The notes below the pieces were generated by a model. The model did no database searches. It saw nothing but the letters and a program-made list of their open reading frames with translations, and was not told where the DNA came from. Shown here in pieces: positions 6,341 to 8,173 of a stretch of DNA of 8,173 nucleotides (positions are counted from its first letter, which is position 1; each line of letters starts with the position of its first letter). Source of the DNA: an uncultured Lachnospiraceae bacterium (GTDB lineage: Bacteria > Bacillota > Clostridia > Lachnospirales > Lachnospiraceae). The translations under genes were made by a program, and so were the position numbers. Where the stretch lies: positions 1-8,173 of the forward strand of contig CALDLG010000102.1 in assembly GCA_937910785.1 (NCBI GenBank). The letters are read 5' to 3'.

Positions 6341-6808
6341 ATGAGCAAAAATTTAGGAGTTGAATCAGTTTATCAGGTTCCGGAAAATATATTTGAAAAT
6401 GTCATTATGACATATTTCGATATAGATAAAGAAACGCTCCGGAGCGCAACGACATATTCTGTCGAAGATACAGCTTATGAATACAGGCCGCGGGGATTTT
6501 ATGAAGCTGAATATCCGGATATTCCCTATCCGGAAGCAGTTCAGTACATCGTCAGCGGTGCTGACGAAGAAAATAAGGACGTAACAATCACGCTCATCAT
6601 CAATGCAGTATACCCAAATGAAAATACATCGAAGGCATACTCACATGAAACGGTGATCCGCTTAATAGATGAGGAGCGCTTTCAATATGTATCGAACCGT
6701 ATGATTTCGCCGGAAGGGGATTATGTCGCATGGTGGCATTCTGACCGTCTGACAGAGGAAGACAGGGAAAAACTTTTCCCGAAAGAGATTTGTGGAGGAG
6801 ATGAATAG
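6341..6808 (+). pseudogene. C-terminal fragment of a DUF6070-type protein, separated by the insertion
   Basis: This 155-codon frame reads MSKNLGVESVYQVPENIFEN, then VIMTYFDIDKETLRSATTYS, EYRPRGFYEAEYPDIPYPE and a tail with YVSNRMISPEGDYVAWWHSD followed by RLTEEDREKLFP, ending at TAG 6806-6808. I recognise the same DUF6070-type style as the fragment at 4619-4891; the order is right for this being the remainder of that gene (NLGVExVYQxP normally follows FYDxFDxF). The ATG at 6341 is an internal methionine: no ribosome binding site precedes it, only the recombinase-end sequence. The fragment itself has no internal stop, so the interruption is probably recent or the sequence is short enough to have escaped decay. 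The original protein was probably secreted or cell-surface; that cannot be shown since the N-terminus is lost. Confidence 0.5.
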
Positions 6809-6883
6809 CAGAAGATGTGAAATGATCAGGACCGTATTTTATCAAAAATAACAGCGTCGTGTTTATATTAATACTTTCAATAT

Positions 6884-6957
6884 AAACGATAACAATGTCG
6901 TTTTTCCTTGACAATTAGAATAAAAGTGCTATTATAAAAACGATAGCATTGTCGTTT
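6884..6957 (+). promoter_or_regulatory. tetR-type promoter flanked by two 20-bp operators
   Basis: AAACGATAACAATGTCGTTT (6884-6903) and AAACGATAGCATTGTCGTTT (6938-6957) agree at 18 of 20 positions and are each imperfect palindromes with AAACGA/TCGTTT arms. They start 54 bp apart (about five helical turns). Between them lie TTGACA (6908-6913) and a -10-like TATTAT (6930-6935), spacing 16 bp. One operator is just upstream of the -35 and the other just downstream of the -10, so a bound TetR pair would block the promoter of its own gene. Confidence 0.85.
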
Positions 6958-6966
6958 TATTTGATT

Positions 6967-6976
6967 GGAGAAGGAG
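6967..6976 (+). promoter_or_regulatory. Ribosome binding site that sets the TetR start at 6986
   Basis: GGAGAAGGAG at 6967-6976 is followed 9 bases later by ATG 6986. A longer frame could begin at TTG 6965, but it would start on top of this ribosome binding site and have none of its own, so it is rejected. Confidence 0.8.
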
Positions 6977-6985
6977 ACGAATGTT

Positions 6986-7663
6986 ATGCCAAAAGTGAAA
7001 AATGAATATTTGGAAAACAAAAGAAACCAGATTTTAGATGCTGCATTTGCAGTATGTAAGCGAAAACCGGCCTATGATATTACGATGACAGATATAGTAT
7101 CGGAAACGGGTATGAGTCAGGGGGGAGTCTATAAATATTTTAATAATATTGATTTGGTGCTTGCCGCGCTCATTGATAAGTCAAATTTACAGGGAAACTA
7201 CATTGAACAAATAGATGAAATTATGGAGTCCGGCAGCGCACCGGATGTTATTTTATACAATTTGTTTTTGGTTTCCGAACAGTATTTTTCTGATATGCTG
7301 ATAAGCTATAACAAAATACTTTTTGAACTTAGCACATTTTTTGCATATAATCCGGAGCGGTATGAACGAATTAACAAAAATGTGACCACTTCATCAACTT
7401 TTGGGTATTTGACACAATGTGCATCGAAAATTTTGATCACAGGTGTGGAGAATGGATATTTTATGCCTGTTATGCCGGTAAAAGATATTATGGCTTTTAT
7501 CATAGCTTCTTTTGATGGCATTATACGGGATGTAACGCTATCCAAATGCTATTCCGGAAAAAGTGTACCGGAATCAGATGTTGCTTTTCATGAGAAAAAT
7601 CTGATTTACTGTTTATATATCAGCACGATGTCTTTGTTGGGAAAAAATCAAAATGAGGGGTAG
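6986..7663 (+). CDS. TetR/AcrR family transcriptional regulator
   Basis: This 225-residue protein has a TetR DNA-binding domain at residues 9-60: KRNQILDAAFAVCKRK (12-27), then the helix-turn-helix TMTDIVSETGMSQGGVYKYF (33-52) followed by NNIDLVLAAL. The remaining ~165 residues are helical and divergent, as expected for the ligand-binding and dimer domain. Length is normal for the family. The promoter carries two matched operators, so it very probably represses itself. TAG at 7661-7663 is followed after 3 bases by the ATG of a serine hydrolase, so both genes form one operon and the hydrolase is the likely regulated target. The inducer is unknown; a cell-wall-related compound or beta-lactam would fit the neighbour but is inference. 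Confidence 0.92.
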   Translation: MPKVKNEYLENKRNQILDAAFAVCKRKPAYDITMTDIVSETGMSQGGVYKYFNNIDLVLAALIDKSNLQGNYIEQIDEIMESGSAPDVILYNLFLVSEQYFSDMLISYNKILFELSTFFAYNPERYERINKNVTTSSTFGYLTQCASKILITGVENGYFMPVMPVKDIMAFIIASFDGIIRDVTLSKCYSGKSVPESDVAFHEKNLIYCLYISTMSLLGKNQNEG

Positions 7664-7666
7664 CTT

Positions 7667-8173
7667 ATGAAAAGAATAGTGTCAGCTTTGGTAATCATTG
7701 TATGCGGAATATTGATGGGCAGCATAGTTCATGGATCACAGGAAACCGAACTGATGGCAAGCAGTTATGATATAAAAGGATATTCCATTGCCCGTTATGA
7801 AAACAATAATATTGTATTTGAGAATTATGGCGATGGAATAGATGAAAAGTCCGTATTCGAACTTGCTTCCAATGGCAAGGTGGTCAGTGCCTATATCGCT
7901 TTGAAGTTAGTTGATGAGGGAAAACTGAACCCTGAAGACAAAATTGCCCCTTTTTTAGATGGCAGCCTGATTACTGATGATGAAAGAATATATGATATAA
8001 CTTTGCAACAATTGTTATGTCATACGGCAGGATTTTCCGCGTCTTTTGAATTGGGCATTGATAAGAAAATATATTCGAATCCCGGCGAGCAATTTAGCTA
8101 TTCAGGGGTTGGATATATTTATTTACTCAAACTTCCCACACCGTTTGGTGCGTTGAGCCTTGAAAAATCAATA
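7667..8173 (+). CDS. Secreted beta-lactamase-family serine hydrolase (3' end outside window)
   Basis: The frame is open for 169 codons to the end of the window. GAGGGG at 7655-7660 lies 6 bases before ATG 7667. Residues 1-23 are a signal peptide (KR then a hydrophobic stretch to about 20, with a polar VHGSQ near the cleavage site). The catalytic SxxK motif is S68-N-G-K71 in FELASNGKVVSAYIALKLVD, followed by EGKLNPEDKIAPFL and LLCHTAGF (116-123), all typical of class C beta-lactamase/penicillin-binding-protein-like hydrolases. The second active-site motif is Y145-S-G rather than YxN, a variant seen in this broad family. The third motif (KTG/HxG) is outside the window. Residues from about 156 (LPTPFGALSLEKSI) are less family-like, so the gene could be interrupted near the edge. 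Likely acts outside the membrane on peptides or esters; resistance is not implied. Confidence 0.85.
   Translation, partial: MKRIVSALVIIVCGILMGSIVHGSQETELMASSYDIKGYSIARYENNNIVFENYGDGIDEKSVFELASNGKVVSAYIALKLVDEGKLNPEDKIAPFLDGSLITDDERIYDITLQQLLCHTAGFSASFELGIDKKIYSNPGEQFSYSGVGYIYLLKLPTPFGALSLEKSI

Noticed and set aside
6861..6887. Perfect 9-bp inverted repeat GTTTATATT/AATATAAAC upstream of the tetR promoter, as a terminator or third operator.
   Set aside because: AT-rich, no T tract, different from the twin operators; it overlaps the first operator by four bases but has no clear role.
6965..6985. TTG start giving a 7-residue longer TetR.
   Set aside because: It would begin at the ribosome binding site of ATG 6986 and has no ribosome binding site of its own.
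1..8173. CRISPR arrays, tRNA or rRNA genes.
   Set aside because: No regular spaced repeats and no cloverleaf or rRNA-like sequence was seen on either strand.

Overview
The window looks like a piece of an accessory region from a low-to-mid-GC Gram-positive anaerobe, most likely a gut Clostridia (Lachnospiraceae-like). This is judged from strong GGAGG-type ribosome binding sites, TTGACA/TATAAT promoters, the protein families present and the tail of a large serine recombinase of the kind carried by clostridial mobile elements. No search was run; family names are from recognition only.

Left block (1-2611): the C-terminal end of an ArsR-like winged-helix regulator, then a complete ABC-2-type exporter pair: an ATPase (261-1118) and a roughly 12-segment permease (1115-2611) that overlaps it by ATGA. 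This reads as one regulator/transporter operon.

Middle block (2612-4890): mostly a gene graveyard. An open frame at 2672-3115 is a mosaic of three unrelated pieces: the histidine-box region of a GHKL sensor kinase, the end of a carboxymuconolactone-decarboxylase (CMD) domain, and the first strands of a cupin. A relic of another conserved-looking protein follows (3199-3372). One intact hypothetical gene (3424-4155) has a good ribosome binding site. A terminator-like hairpin follows, then an orphan promoter covered by a perfect 20-bp inverted repeat, then a remnant of a DUF6070-type protein.

Inserted module (about 4892-6340): visibly more AT-rich than its surroundings. It holds a PadR regulator with a palindrome over its own -10 box, an overlapping gene for an HXXEE-motif membrane protein, and the last ~50 codons of a large serine recombinase. 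The DUF6070-type gene stops at its left edge and resumes at its right edge (6341-6808), so the module seems to have landed in that gene and lost most of its recombinase.

Right block (6809-8173): a TetR regulator whose promoter is bracketed by two near-identical 20-bp operators 54 bp apart, followed after 3 bases by a secreted beta-lactamase-family serine hydrolase that runs off the window. This looks like an autoregulated, inducible two-gene operon.

The most notable content is the set of small regulator-plus-effector modules with readable operators (PadR/HXXEE, TetR/serine hydrolase, orphan palindrome), and the chain of recombination scars that joins them. I see no complete novel defence or biosynthetic system.
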